64,000 bases of DNA from QHXQ01 sp045807745 (GCA_045807745.1 JBJMGT010000036.1:47112-111111), one strand, 5' to 3'. Positions 9,143 through 18,845 are shown, counted from the first letter of the stretch. Notes: generated by a model not told the origin, from the sequence alone. A program made the numbers and translations.

Positions 9143-10906
9143 ATGAAAGTCTTACGCCAAACGCTGGCCGTCAGCATCGTGCTCTTACTCGTCTACGCGC
9201 CGCTCGGCGGTTACGCGCAAGCGCGCCGCCGCGTGAGTCTCGTGCTCACGAACGGCAAAATCTTTACGGCTGACGCGCGCGGGACAATCGCGCAGGCCGT
9301 TGCCGTCGATGGCGAGCGCATTGTCGCCGTCGGCACGAACGCGGAAGTTTTAGTGGGCTACGAGGGCGCGCGCACGATTGATCTAAAGGGCCGGCTCGTC
9401 ACGCCCGGCTTCAACGACGCGCACCTGCATTTCCTCAACGGCGGGCTGAGCCTGCTGCGCGTGCAACTCATCGGCGCGCAGACGCTCGCCGAGGCGAAGC
9501 GGCGCATCGCGGAGAAGGTGAAAGAGTTGCCGCCCGGCGCGTGGATACTTGGGCGCGGTTGGGATCACACGCTCTGGGGCGGACAGTGGCCGACGCGCCA
9601 AGATTTGGATGAAGTCGCGCCGAATAACCCCGTCTTCGTACAGCGCGTGGATGGGCATGTGAGTTGGACGAACACGCTGGCGCTGACGAAGGCGAACGTC
9701 ACGCGCGCGACACAAGCGCCCGAAGGCGGCGAGATTCTGCACGACCAGGCAGGCGAGCCGACGGGGATTTTGAAGGAGACGGCCGGCACTCTCGTCGGGC
9801 GCGTCGTGCCTGACCCGTCGCGCGCCGAGCGCATGCAGGCCATCGAGCGTGCGCTTGGCGAGGCGCGGCGTTACGGCATCACTTCGATTCAGGACAACTC
9901 AGGTTATGAGAACGTCGAGCTTTACCGAGAGCTACTGCAAGCGGACAAGCTGACGGTGCGCGTCGCCGAGTGGCAGAACTTCGAGAATACGGTTGATGAG
10001 TTGAAGCAGCAGCGCGCGGAGTTTGCGTCGTTTAAGATCGATCCGTTCCGCATCCGTCTGACGATGCTCAAAGGCTACGTGGACGGCACGTTGGGGTCGC
10101 GCACCTCCGCCATGCTCGCGCCCTTCGCCGACGACCCGCACAACAGCGGTATTCCTCGCCACACGCCCGAAGAACTCACGCGCATGACCGTCGAACGCGC
10201 ACAAGCCGGCTTTCAGATCGGCTTCCACGCCATCGGCGACAAAGCTAATCGCATGGCGCTCGATGCCTTTGAACGAACTTATAAAGACAGTACTCCTCCG
10301 TATCACTTAGAATCCGTCCCGCCCCCCCCCGGCTATCGAGGTTTATGGTTTTCCATTTTGATAGTCTTTGATTTCCCCCGCCATCGCGTCGAGCACGCGC
10401 AGGTGGTTGCGCCGGCGGACTTCGCGCGCTTCCGCGACCTCGGCGTGATCGCTTCGATGCAACCGTCGCACGCGATCTCGGACAAGCGTTGGGCGCAAGA
10501 CAGGCTCGGCGAGTATCGCGTCATGGGCGCGTATGCGTGGCACACGATGATGGCGCACGGCGTCCACGTGCCCTTCGGCACAGACTGGCCCGTCGAGCCG
10601 ATCAACCCGTACCTCGGTCTCTACGCCGCCGTCACGCGCCAATCAACCGACGGGCAACCGCCCGGCGGCTGGTGGCCCGAAGAACGCATCACGATTGCGG
10701 ACGCCATCCGCAACTACACGGCCGAATCCGCCTACGCTTCGTTTGAAGAGCAAGAGAAGGGGCAGATCGCGCAAGGGATGCTCGCCGATCTGACCGTCCA
10801 CTCGCGCGACCTGTTGACCATCCCGCCCGCCGAAATCTTGCAGACCGAAGCCGTCATGACGATCTTGGGCGGGCGCGTCGTCTACGAACAAGCAAGCGCA
10901 CATTGA
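9143..10906 (+). CDS. Exported amidohydrolase, YtcJ-like, with internal insertion
   Basis: This metal-dependent hydrolase of the amidohydrolase superfamily (YtcJ/N-substituted formamide deformylase-like) has 587 residues. A signal peptide covers about the first 28 residues (hydrophobic core LAVSIVLLLVYAPLGG). The metal site is seen in GFNDAHLHF, the family-typical GWDHTLWGG follows, and FHAIGDKANRMALDAFER and HRVEHAQVV supply later histidines. GTDWPVEPINPYLGLYAAVTRQ is also typical. Between the helix DAFER and HRVEHAQ lies an unusual stretch of about 30 residues (bases 10277-10380). It is visibly less GC-rich and contains a run of nine C at 10322-10330. Normal relatives have only a short loop there. 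Substrate unknown. The GH31 gene follows after 20 bases, suggesting co-transcription. Confidence 0.85.
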   Translation: MKVLRQTLAVSIVLLLVYAPLGGYAQARRRVSLVLTNGKIFTADARGTIAQAVAVDGERIVAVGTNAEVLVGYEGARTIDLKGRLVTPGFNDAHLHFLNGGLSLLRVQLIGAQTLAEAKRRIAEKVKELPPGAWILGRGWDHTLWGGQWPTRQDLDEVAPNNPVFVQRVDGHVSWTNTLALTKANVTRATQAPEGGEILHDQAGEPTGILKETAGTLVGRVVPDPSRAERMQAIERALGEARRYGITSIQDNSGYENVELYRELLQADKLTVRVAEWQNFENTVDELKQQRAEFASFKIDPFRIRLTMLKGYVDGTLGSRTSAMLAPFADDPHNSGIPRHTPEELTRMTVERAQAGFQIGFHAIGDKANRMALDAFERTYKDSTPPYHLESVPPPPGYRGLWFSILIVFDFPRHRVEHAQVVAPADFARFRDLGVIASMQPSHAISDKRWAQDRLGEYRVMGAYAWHTMMAHGVHVPFGTDWPVEPINPYLGLYAAVTRQSTDGQPPGGWWPEERITIADAIRNYTAESAYASFEEQEKGQIAQGMLADLTVHSRDLLTIPPAEILQTEAVMTILGGRVVYEQASAH

Positions 10907-10926
10907 ACTGCTCGCTAAAATTACCT

Positions 10927-13434
10927 ATGCACACCTTGTCTCAACACAAACGGCGACTGTGGCCGGTCGGCGTGTTGTTCATCTTCGTATTGCTCGTCAC
11001 AGACGCGCACGCCACTTGGCGCGGGGCAGGCGATGTCATCACATATCTGACGAAGCCGAATGGCGTGCGACTCATCCTGTCAGGCCCGGCGCTGGTGGAC
11101 GTGACGCTGACCGATCTGAACGTGGTGCGCGTGCGGTTCACGTCGCACGTCCAGTTCGAGCGCGATTTTTCTTATGCTGTCGAGATGAAGGATCGCAAGC
11201 CGATGGCTGTGGTCGTGCGCGACGTGGGGCGGATGGCCGGGATTGAGATCACGACCAAGAGTGGCGGCGCGAAAGTGTTCATCCAGCGCAAGCCGTTCCT
11301 CATCCGCGTCTATGACGCCAACGGGCAACTCGTCGTGGAAGACGATCCGACGCGCGCCGTCTTATTCGACCCGGCGAGCGGCGCGTTTGAAGCGTCGAAG
11401 CGGCGCGACCAGTTTGAGTTCTATTACGGCTTCGGCGAGAAGGCGCTCCCGCCGGCGCGGACGGGGCAGGCAATGGTGATGTGGAATACGGACACGTATG
11501 CCTATCCGCCCGGTCTCGATCCGATCTATCAATCAATTCCCTTCTTCGTCGCGCTCCGGCAGGGCAAGGCTTACGGCCTCTTCTTCGACAACACCTATCG
11601 CACGCACTTCGACATGGGCAAGAGTGATCCGGCGCGCTACACGTTCGGCGCGTCGGGCGGCGAGTTGAACTATTACGTCTTCACGGGCGGGCGCGAGCGC
11701 ACGCCGCGTGAGGTCTTGCGCGAGTACACGGAGTTGACGGGGCGCACGCCGCTCCCGCCGCTTTGGGCGCTCGGCTATCAACAGTCGCGCTGGTCTTATT
11801 TTCCCGAAAGCACCGTGCGCGATCTCGCGCGCAACTTCCGCGCGCGCCACATCCCCGCCGATGTCATCTATCTCGACATAGACTACATGGACGGCTTTCG
11901 CATCTTCACTTGGGACAAGAGTCGCTTCCCCGATCCGCGCCAGATGTTGAGCGACCTGCGCGCCGCAGGCTTCCGCGTCGTCACGATCATTGATCCCGGC
12001 ATCAAGGTAGATGAAAACTATCCTGCTTATCAGGAGGGGCGCGCGCAGAATCTGTTTTGCAAGGCGGCGGACGGCACGGAGTTTCACGGGACGGTCTGGC
12101 CCGGCGTCTGCGCCTTTCCCGATTTCACAGACCCGCGCGCGCGCGCTTGGTTCGGCACGCTCTACCGGCGCAACGTTGACGACGGCATCAGCGGTTTCTG
12201 GAACGATATGAACGAGCCGGCCACGTTCGCGCCCAACACCCGCCCGCCACAGCCCGAACTGATGCACGACCCGGCCAAAACTTTCCCGCTCGACGTGCGC
12301 CACGCGGGCGACGGCCTCGCGGGCGCGCACGCGCGCTATCACAACGTCTATGGCATGCAGATGGCGCGCGCGACGTTTGAAGGCGTCAAGAGTTTGCGCC
12401 CCGACGCGCGCCCGTTCGTCCTGACGCGCGCGGGCTATGCGGGCGTGCAGCGTTACTCGGCCGTCTGGACAGGCGACAACGTGCCAAGTTGGGAACACCT
12501 CGCGCTCTCCGTACCGATGCTCACGAACCTCGGCGTGTCGGGCGTGCCTTTCGTCGGCGCGGACATTGGCGGCTTCGCCGACACGAATCTGCCGACGCCG
12601 GAGTTATACACGCGCTGGCTGCAAGCGGCCGTGCTCACGCCCTTCTGCCGCGCGCACTACAACAAGGCGCGCGGCGACCGCGAGCCTTGGTCGTTCGGCT
12701 CAGAGTCCGAGAAGATCAACCGCGCGTCAATTGAACTGCGCTATCAACTGCTGCCTTATCTCTACACGGTCTTTCAACAGCACACGGAAACCGGCGCGCC
12801 CGTCATGCGCCCGCTCTGGTTCAACTACCCGGCGGACTATGCCACCTACGACGCACCGCTCGGCCAAGACGAATACATAGTCGGCGACAACCTGCTCGTC
12901 GCGCCCGTCCTGCAACAGGGCGCGACCGAGCGTCCCGTCTATTTTCCGAAGGGCGACGCGTGGCTCGACTGGTGGACGGGCGCGCGCCACGAAGGCGGCA
13001 CGAGCGCAAACGTTGCCGCGCCGCTCAATCGCCTGCCGCTCTTCGTCCGCGCAGGCGCGATAATTCCGACGCAGCCCGTCGTGCAGCACACCGGCGAGAT
13101 GGCCCGCGCGCCTTTAACTTTCGTGGTCGCAGCCGGCGGCGACGGCAACGGTTACGTCTACGAAGATGCGGGCGACGGCTACGACTACCAGCGCGATGCG
13201 TGGCGCAGCACCAACGTCGCCCAAATGGGCAACACGCTGCGGCTCACGCGCTCCGGCTCGTTCAATGCGGCGCGCGTGCTCGCCGCCATCGAACTTCTCG
13301 GCGTGCCGGCGAAGCCGAAGTCCGTGCTGATTGACGGGCGCGAGGCGAAGGAAGTTTCGTTCGACCGCGATGAGAAACGTCTGCGCGTGCCGTTACCGAA
13401 TCAGGACGTGCGCGAGATCGTCATCATGCCGTGA
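10927..13434 (+). CDS. Secreted GH31 alpha-glucosidase/alpha-xylosidase
   Basis: This glycoside hydrolase family 31 enzyme hydrolyses alpha-linked glucosides (or xylosides) with retention. ATG 10927 starts a signal peptide with the hydrophobic stretch GVLFIFVLLVTDAHA, so the enzyme is exported. Landmarks by residue: an N-terminal galactose-mutarotase-like domain (about 30-260), the (beta/alpha)8 barrel from about 265, the catalytic nucleophile D427 in GFWNDMNEP, and the acid/base D517 in VWTGDNVPSWEHL. After these come FVGADIGGF and the C-terminal beta domains. The length of 835 residues is normal. A TTG start overlapping the previous stop would add eight residues but would spoil the signal peptide. 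It probably forms an operon with the amidohydrolase upstream and the aminotransferase downstream. Confidence 0.93.
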   Translation: MHTLSQHKRRLWPVGVLFIFVLLVTDAHATWRGAGDVITYLTKPNGVRLILSGPALVDVTLTDLNVVRVRFTSHVQFERDFSYAVEMKDRKPMAVVVRDVGRMAGIEITTKSGGAKVFIQRKPFLIRVYDANGQLVVEDDPTRAVLFDPASGAFEASKRRDQFEFYYGFGEKALPPARTGQAMVMWNTDTYAYPPGLDPIYQSIPFFVALRQGKAYGLFFDNTYRTHFDMGKSDPARYTFGASGGELNYYVFTGGRERTPREVLREYTELTGRTPLPPLWALGYQQSRWSYFPESTVRDLARNFRARHIPADVIYLDIDYMDGFRIFTWDKSRFPDPRQMLSDLRAAGFRVVTIIDPGIKVDENYPAYQEGRAQNLFCKAADGTEFHGTVWPGVCAFPDFTDPRARAWFGTLYRRNVDDGISGFWNDMNEPATFAPNTRPPQPELMHDPAKTFPLDVRHAGDGLAGAHARYHNVYGMQMARATFEGVKSLRPDARPFVLTRAGYAGVQRYSAVWTGDNVPSWEHLALSVPMLTNLGVSGVPFVGADIGGFADTNLPTPELYTRWLQAAVLTPFCRAHYNKARGDREPWSFGSESEKINRASIELRYQLLPYLYTVFQQHTETGAPVMRPLWFNYPADYATYDAPLGQDEYIVGDNLLVAPVLQQGATERPVYFPKGDAWLDWWTGARHEGGTSANVAAPLNRLPLFVRAGAIIPTQPVVQHTGEMARAPLTFVVAAGGDGNGYVYEDAGDGYDYQRDAWRSTNVAQMGNTLRLTRSGSFNAARVLAAIELLGVPAKPKSVLIDGREAKEVSFDRDEKRLRVPLPNQDVREIVIMP

Positions 13435-13480
13435 ACAAATCCATCTCGTCGTTAGCTGTCTCAACTCGGAGGCAACAATC

Positions 13481-14791
13481 ATGAAGCACACGTCTCGCCG
13501 TCGTTTTCTCTCTGCCATCGGCCAAGGCGTCGGTCTCGCCGCGCTCTCTTCCACAACGGTCGCGGCGTTGTTAAGCGATGTCTACGCGGCCGGCACGCGG
13601 ATCGCGCATCTCACGCCCGCAGAGGCGGCGCTTGATGAAGACTACTGGTTCGCGATTCAACAGGCATTCACGGTGACGCGCGGAATTGTGAATCTGAATA
13701 ACGGCGGCGTCTCGCCTTCGCCCCGGCTCGTCACCGAGGCGCTCGTGCGTTACATCTGGCAGTCGGAGGACGCAACCGCCTACACAATGTGGCAAATCCT
13801 TGAGCCGCAGTCGGAGACGATCCGCACAGGCTTGGCCGAACTCTTCGGCTGCGACCGCGAAGAGATCGCGATCACGCGCAACGCCTCCGAGTCGTTGGAG
13901 ATTCTACTGGCGGGGCTGGACTTTAAACCCGGCGACGAAATCCTCACGACCACGCAGGACTACCCGCGCATGCTCACCACCTTGCGCCAACGCGAGCGGC
14001 GCGAAGGGTTGGTCTTAAAGCTTATTCAAATCCCGACGCCGCCCAAAGCGCCGGCCGAGATCGCCGCGCGCTTTGAAGCAGCGATTACACCGCGCACGCG
14101 GCTCATCCTCATCTCGCACCAGATCAATCTGACGGGGCAGATCACGCCGGTCAAACAGGTCTGCGAGATGGCCCGCGCGCGCGGCATCGAAACGATTGTT
14201 GACGGTGCACATTCGTTTGCGCAGTTCGATTTCAAACAGGCCGATCTGGCTTGCGACTACTTCGGCACGTCCTTGCACAAATGGCTCTACGCACCTAAGG
14301 GCACGGGCATGCTCTATGTGCGGCGCGAGAAGATCGCGCGCGTCTGGCCGCTGATGGCAGCGGAGGCGAAACAGGCTGGTGACATACGCAAGTTTGAAGA
14401 GATCGGCACGCACCCGGCGGCGAACAAACTGGCCATCGGCGAAGCCATCCTCTTTCAACAAGGGCTAGGCGCAGCGCGCAAGGAGGCGCGCTTGCGTTAT
14501 CTCTCGCGCTATTGGATGAATCGTCTGAAGGACGTGCCGAAGATTTACTTCAACACGTCGTTCGACGAACGACAGTCGTGCGCCATCGCCAACGTCGGCA
14601 TCGCAGGCGTCGAGCCAACCGCCATCGGCGCGCACCTGATGGGCACACACAAGATTTTCACCACGCCCATCGTGCACGAAGAGTTCAAGGGCGTGCGCAT
14701 CACGCCCAATGTCTACACCACGCTGGCGGAACTCGACCGCTTCTGCGCCGTCATGGAACAGATCGCCCGCAAGGGTCTGCCGACCAGCTAA
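13481..14791 (+). CDS. Class V PLP aminotransferase with Tat signal
   Basis: This fold-type I PLP enzyme resembles isopenicillin-N epimerase and cysteine desulfurase. The chosen ATG at 13481 follows a good Shine-Dalgarno (cggagg, about nine bases upstream). It gives a Tat-type leader, SRRRFLSAIGQGVGLAALSS, which predicts export of the folded, PLP-loaded protein. Catalytic K267 lies in SLHKWLYAPKGTGMLYVRR. The cofactor-binding segment DGAHSFAQFDF and the N-terminal NLNNGGVSPSP are typical of the epimerase-like branch. The length of 436 residues is normal. The reaction is unknown, since related exported enzymes are annotated only by family. It converges on the beta-lactamase-like gene 11 bases away. 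Confidence 0.88.
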   Translation: MKHTSRRRFLSAIGQGVGLAALSSTTVAALLSDVYAAGTRIAHLTPAEAALDEDYWFAIQQAFTVTRGIVNLNNGGVSPSPRLVTEALVRYIWQSEDATAYTMWQILEPQSETIRTGLAELFGCDREEIAITRNASESLEILLAGLDFKPGDEILTTTQDYPRMLTTLRQRERREGLVLKLIQIPTPPKAPAEIAARFEAAITPRTRLILISHQINLTGQITPVKQVCEMARARGIETIVDGAHSFAQFDFKQADLACDYFGTSLHKWLYAPKGTGMLYVRREKIARVWPLMAAEAKQAGDIRKFEEIGTHPAANKLAIGEAILFQQGLGAARKEARLRYLSRYWMNRLKDVPKIYFNTSFDERQSCAIANVGIAGVEPTAIGAHLMGTHKIFTTPIVHEEFKGVRITPNVYTTLAELDRFCAVMEQIARKGLPTS

Positions 14792-14802
14792 AGCATTTCA
14801 TT

Positions 14803-15912
14803 TTATTGCAGCACAATGTCCGCGAGTTGGCGCGCAAGTTCATCCCGCCGCTGCCCAAACAATTCCAGATTGGTCATCAAGACGACGGCTGCACCCTTGT
14901 CCGGCAGCATGTAGAGGAACGTGCTGAAGCCGGCCGCCGCGCCGCCGTGATGCACCTCGCGCAGCCCGTTGCGCGTGCTGATGCGCCAGCCTAAGCCGTA
15001 AGGAATCTCTTGCCCGGTCCGCGTCCGTTGCAACGTCCACATCTGCGTGGTCGCCGCTTTGCCGATCAGTTTGTTCTGCTGAAGCGCGATGGCGAACCGC
15101 GCTAAATCTTCGACAGTCGAAACCAAGCCGCCGGCCGGAATCTTGTTGCTCGTATCGGCCAGTCCCGTGTTGCGCAGATTGCCATCCTGCGCTTTGCCGT
15201 AGCCTCTGGCCCGGTTGGGGATGATGCGATAGATGTCGTCCACGGCAGTCTGCGTCATCCCGGCCGGGGTCAGGATGTTGGCCCGGATATATTCTTCATA
15301 CGATTGCGCCGCTGCACCCTCGACGGCGCAGCCCAACAGGTTGTAGCCATAAGTTGAGTAAGTGTATTTCGTGCCTGGCTCTTGTAGCAGCGCATCGTCT
15401 TTGAAGATGTTGAGACTCTCCGTCACGCTGCCGTAATGGCGGGTGCTGAAATACTCGGCGAGGAATTTCTGGTTATCGTAGTCGCGCACGCCGCCCAGAT
15501 GAGCGAGCAGTTGCCGCGCGGTCACGGGCCACGGCTTCACGGGAAAGGCCGGACAATACTGCTGTATGGGCGCGTCCAGATCGAGTTTGCCCCGCTCCGC
15601 GAGTTGCATGACGGCTGTCGCCGTGATGGGCTTCGACAGCGAACCGAGCCGGTAGACGGTCGCGGCCTTAGCCGGCGTCGCGTCTTCCAGATCGGCCGTG
15701 CCGAACCCTTGCGCGTAACGGAGTTGCTGATCAAGCACAACGGCCACAGATAAACCCGGCAACTTGCTCTCGGCCATCTCGGCCCGCACAGCGGCCGCAA
15801 CTTTTGCGACTTTGTCGGCAGACAATGTTGCGTTATGTTGAGCGGCCGACGGCGCGTGGCCGAGTACAAGCAGCAACAGCAGAATGATGCCGACGCGCAT
15901 GCTTCTTTGCAT
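14803..15912 (-). CDS. Exported serine beta-lactamase-like hydrolase
   Basis: This serine hydrolase of the class C beta-lactamase/DD-peptidase fold is commonly annotated as a serine hydrolase. The SxxK motif is SLSK with S91 and K94. The second motif is YGYN in TYSTYGYNLLG. The third is HHGG near the C-terminus, in place of KTG, as is common in esterase-type members. Start at ATG 15912 (MQRSMRV) is preceded by gagga and begins a signal peptide with the core GIILLLLLVLG. An upstream extension of 26 residues in frame is unlikely to be translated. At 369 residues it lacks the extra C-terminal lipocalin-like domain of some relatives. Role could be esterase or peptidase; resistance is not implied. 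Confidence 0.88.
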   Translation of the reverse strand: MQRSMRVGIILLLLLVLGHAPSAAQHNATLSADKVAKVAAAVRAEMAESKLPGLSVAVVLDQQLRYAQGFGTADLEDATPAKAATVYRLGSLSKPITATAVMQLAERGKLDLDAPIQQYCPAFPVKPWPVTARQLLAHLGGVRDYDNQKFLAEYFSTRHYGSVTESLNIFKDDALLQEPGTKYTYSTYGYNLLGCAVEGAAAQSYEEYIRANILTPAGMTQTAVDDIYRIIPNRARGYGKAQDGNLRNTGLADTSNKIPAGGLVSTVEDLARFAIALQQNKLIGKAATTQMWTLQRTRTGQEIPYGLGWRISTRNGLREVHHGGAAAGFSTFLYMLPDKGAAVVLMTNLELFGQRRDELARQLADIVLQ

Positions 15913-16066
15913 TACACTGAGTCCTCGTGTGCGCAGAAAGTTATATTGCTTGCACATTGCAAGACGTGCGCTGGTGGCGACCGTTAACAAGCATCAGGTT
16001 TAATTGATCGAAAAAAGCGGCCGCCGGTTCAACACACTACTGTGCCTTTAGCGGTCTGCCAGACAC

Positions 16067-17191
16067 ATGCACAAACATTTCGCTCTCCCGCCTTGGCTGC
16101 GCTGCACGCTCTGCGCCGCACTGCTTTCGTGCTTTTCATTGTGCGCCGCCTTTGGGCAAACGCCCCGCACTGACGCGCAGGCTCGCGCCGTCGCGGCGCG
16201 CTTCGCGCCCATCTTCTATCAAGGTCTCGGCGACCAGCCGCGCCACGACTACATCACCAACTTCGACTTCGACGGCAACTGGCGCGGCGACGACAATTGG
16301 GCGCACGTTGACGACGAACACCTGCCCTTGAAGGCTTACATCTACTACGCCGTCAGCGAGACCGCGACGCACTACTTTATCCACTACGCCGTCTTTCATC
16401 CGCGCGACTACAAGGGCGGCGAGACGCGCGGCCGATTGTTGAGCGACATCCTCAACGAGACCGTACAGCGTAGCGGTAAGTACGACCCGACGGGGCTGGC
16501 GGGCGAAGCGACCGTTGCGCACGAGAACGACATGGAGGGCTGTCTCGTCGTCGTCGCCAAACAGGGCAACGATCTGGCGCGTGCGCGCGTTGTCTACGTC
16601 GAGACGCTGGCGCACAACCATTTTCTGAAGTACACGGCGACCGCAGCGGAGGGCGCTGCGGACGTTGTCAGACTCGAAGACCAGCATCCCCAGTTGTACG
16701 TCGAGCCGAAGGGGCACGGCATCGAGGCGTATCTGGCGACCGAGAAGCAAGGGCGCAAAGGCCTCTTGCGCTACAGCTATGACGGACATGCGGACGCGCC
16801 CACGACGAGTACGGAGACAGCGAATTATGATCTGCTGCCCTTGCTCACCACGCTTTGGGCGCATGCGCGGCAAGGCGTAGGCGAGACCTACGGCTTGGCG
16901 ACCGATTACGGCCGCGTGTCCGTCACTGTCGTGCTGACCGGCGCGAAGACGCAGGCGCGGCAAGTGCAACTTGGTAAGCTTGGCTCGGCCTTCTTAGGTC
17001 TCGTCGGTGGGCACAACATGGCGCGCCCGCCGTGGGGTTGGGTTGATGTGAAAGAACGAAACGAGCAGTTGCGTGGCGCGTGGTTCTTCGATCCGGCGCG
17101 CACCGTCAAGCGCCATTTCAATCTGGGCGGCGACTTTTCCGTCGCCTATGTGTGGCAGCCGTTCCTCGGCATTGGCACGACTGCGAGGTGA
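16067..17191 (+). CDS. Secreted hypothetical protein
   Basis: I do not recognise the family with confidence. A signal peptide occupies about residues 1-30 (core CTLCAALLSCFSLCAAF). The mature protein has RFAPIFYQGLGD, WAHVDDEHLPLKAYIYYA, YFIHYAVFHPRDY, VAHENDMEGCLVVV and LYVEPKGHGIEAY. This order of Asp/His/Glu-rich beta-strand segments is reminiscent of Vps62-like (DUF946) proteins, an impression only. It is 374 residues long. The next gene starts six bases after its stop, so the two are probably co-transcribed. Divergent transcription from the serine hydrolase leaves 154 bases for both promoters. Confidence 0.75.
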   Translation: MHKHFALPPWLRCTLCAALLSCFSLCAAFGQTPRTDAQARAVAARFAPIFYQGLGDQPRHDYITNFDFDGNWRGDDNWAHVDDEHLPLKAYIYYAVSETATHYFIHYAVFHPRDYKGGETRGRLLSDILNETVQRSGKYDPTGLAGEATVAHENDMEGCLVVVAKQGNDLARARVVYVETLAHNHFLKYTATAAEGAADVVRLEDQHPQLYVEPKGHGIEAYLATEKQGRKGLLRYSYDGHADAPTTSTETANYDLLPLLTTLWAHARQGVGETYGLATDYGRVSVTVVLTGAKTQARQVQLGKLGSAFLGLVGGHNMARPPWGWVDVKERNEQLRGAWFFDPARTVKRHFNLGGDFSVAYVWQPFLGIGTTAR

Positions 17192-17196
17192 GCATT

Positions 17197-18357
17197 ATGA
17201 CTGAGACGGCGGACGTGGTCATTATCGGTAGCGGCATCGTCGGATCGAGCGTGGCCTATCACTTGGCGGCGGCTGGCTGTACGAACGTCTTAGTCATCGA
17301 GCGTGAGGCGCATCAGGGTCAAGGCTCGACGGGCAAGAGCATGGGCGGCGTGCGCGCGCAGTTTGCCACACCGGTCAACATACAGATGTCGCTCTACTCG
17401 ATAGGCTTCTTCGCGCAGTTTGATGAAGTGACGGGCCACCCCGCCGACTATCGCCCGCACGGTTATCTCTTCGTCGCCACGAGCGAGCGCCACCTAGACT
17501 ATCTGAAAGCGAATCATGCGCGGCAAGCGGCGCTGGGACTGAATAACGTCAAGTTCGTGTCGCCTGCGGAGATCGTGGAGATCGTGCCGCAGCTACGCGC
17601 CGACGACATCGTGGGCGGCACGTTCTGCCCGACCGACGGCTTCGTCGATCCGCACAGCGTGATGATGGGCTTCATGCTCAACGCGCGCGCGCGCGGCGTG
17701 CGACTGTGGCTCGACACGACGGTTACAGATATTGAGACTGAAGGTGATCAAATCACGGGCGTCGTCACCACACGCGGGCGCGTGGCGACGCGCAACGTAG
17801 TGAACGCGGCCGGGGCTTGGGCGGCGGAAGTTGCGCGCATGGCTGGCGCGGAGTTGCCGGTCGTGCCGCTGCGGCGACAACTCGTGCCGACCGAGCCGTT
17901 CGATGGCTTGCCCGCGCGCTTTCCCATGGTGATCGATATGTCCACCGGCTTTCACTTTCGCCGCGAGGGCTTGCGGATACTACTCGCGTGGAACGACCCC
18001 GAAGAGACGCCGGGCTTTAAGACTGAGTTCGATCCCGCGTTTGTAGAAAAGATTCTGACGCGCGCCGCCGACCGCGTGCCGTGTCTCGCGGAAGCACAGG
18101 TTAACGCCGGGCGCGCTTGGGCCGGTCTCTACGAGATGACGCCGGATCATCATGCCATCATCGGCCCCGCGCCCGGTGTCGGCGGTCTCTACTTCGCCAA
18201 CGGCTTTAGCGGACACGGCGTCATGCACTCGCCTGCCACAGGGCGCGTCACGGCCGAACTGATCCTCGACGGACGCGCGAGTCTGCTCGACGTGTCGCCA
18301 CTCAGCGTGGATAGATTCACGACGGGCAAGCTGTTACACGAGACCGCATTGCTTTAA
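17197..18357 (+). CDS. FAD-dependent oxidoreductase, sarcosine-oxidase beta-like
   Basis: This DAO-family flavoenzyme of 386 residues oxidises a secondary or D-amino acid-type amine. The FAD motif is VVIIGSGIVGSSVAYHLAAAG at the N-terminus. GSTGKSMGGVRAQFATPVNIQMS matches the sarcosine/dimethylglycine oxidase beta-subunit pattern. NAAGAWAAEVARMAG and the C-terminal LYFANGFSGHGVMHSPATGR close the FAD site. The start is ATG 17197, with gaggtgag just upstream. An in-frame upstream start inside the previous gene is rejected. It has no signal peptide. It may act with a partner dehydrogenase; none of the usual sarcosine oxidase subunits is nearby. Confidence 0.88.
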   Translation: MTETADVVIIGSGIVGSSVAYHLAAAGCTNVLVIEREAHQGQGSTGKSMGGVRAQFATPVNIQMSLYSIGFFAQFDEVTGHPADYRPHGYLFVATSERHLDYLKANHARQAALGLNNVKFVSPAEIVEIVPQLRADDIVGGTFCPTDGFVDPHSVMMGFMLNARARGVRLWLDTTVTDIETEGDQITGVVTTRGRVATRNVVNAAGAWAAEVARMAGAELPVVPLRRQLVPTEPFDGLPARFPMVIDMSTGFHFRREGLRILLAWNDPEETPGFKTEFDPAFVEKILTRAADRVPCLAEAQVNAGRAWAGLYEMTPDHHAIIGPAPGVGGLYFANGFSGHGVMHSPATGRVTAELILDGRASLLDVSPLSVDRFTTGKLLHETALL

Positions 18358-18446
18358 AAGATTTTCAGCCGCTCGTTCTGCTGCCTGCGCTAAGCATCAT
18401 CGGCGTTGAGGCTGCGCGCCGGGCGATAGTGCTAGAGCAATAGCTA

Positions 18447-18845
18447 TCAGGGCTTGATCACCTGCTCGCGCCCATCCTTGTTTACCACTTTCACGAAGTT
18501 GCCCTTCTCTCGATTGGCATGAAGTTCAACACCGCCAGTGGAATCGTCTGAGAGGCCGAGCGCTGACCCGTTCTCTGAAGCGGCGAGTTTTACAACGGGA
18601 CGCCTGTTCTGATCGGCCATGCGAAAGAGGACCGTTTCGGGATACAGTTTCGCACCCACTTTTTCCGGCCCATGCACTATGATTTCCGCCCGCACCCGAC
18701 CCTGCGCATCTACGATTTCGAGCGCGCGCCCGCGCAGCACTGGCGCGCCGGCTTGCGCGCCGGCACTACGGAACTGCGCCAACAGAAATATCAGGAGCAC
18801 GAGGTTGACCATCGTCAGACCAAGCGCGAGTCGCTCTGTTTTCAT
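18447..18845 (-). CDS. Membrane-anchored hypothetical protein
   Basis: This 132-residue protein has an N-terminal hydrophobic helix (LALGLTMVNLVLLIFLLAQF) acting as anchor or signal. A beta-rich periplasmic part follows: RALEIVDAQGRVRAEIIV, VLFRMADQNRRPVVKLAA, GSALGLSDDSTGGVELHA and FVKVVNKDGREQVIKP. These segments look like a repeated strand pattern of the kind 'D-xx-G-x-x-R/V-hydrophobic', suggesting a small beta-solenoid. The ATG at 18845 has a perfect cggagga upstream; an upstream ATG would add 11 residues. Function unknown. It converges with the FAD oxidoreductase; the 89 bases between show no clear terminator. Confidence 0.75.
   Translation of the reverse strand: MKTERLALGLTMVNLVLLIFLLAQFRSAGAQAGAPVLRGRALEIVDAQGRVRAEIIVHGPEKVGAKLYPETVLFRMADQNRRPVVKLAASENGSALGLSDDSTGGVELHANREKGNFVKVVNKDGREQVIKP

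Noticed and set aside
13331..13480. Longer start of the class V aminotransferase
   Set aside because: It overlaps the GH31 gene and would hide the Tat leader that begins at 13481 after a strong ribosome site.
14803..15912. Antibiotic-resistance beta-lactamase
   Set aside because: The third motif is HHGG and the overall pattern fits the broad serine hydrolase/esterase group, so resistance is not supported.
17080..17196. Longer start of the sarcosine-oxidase-like gene
   Set aside because: It overlaps the end of the previous gene, and the ATG at 17197 has a good ribosome site and starts just before the FAD motif.
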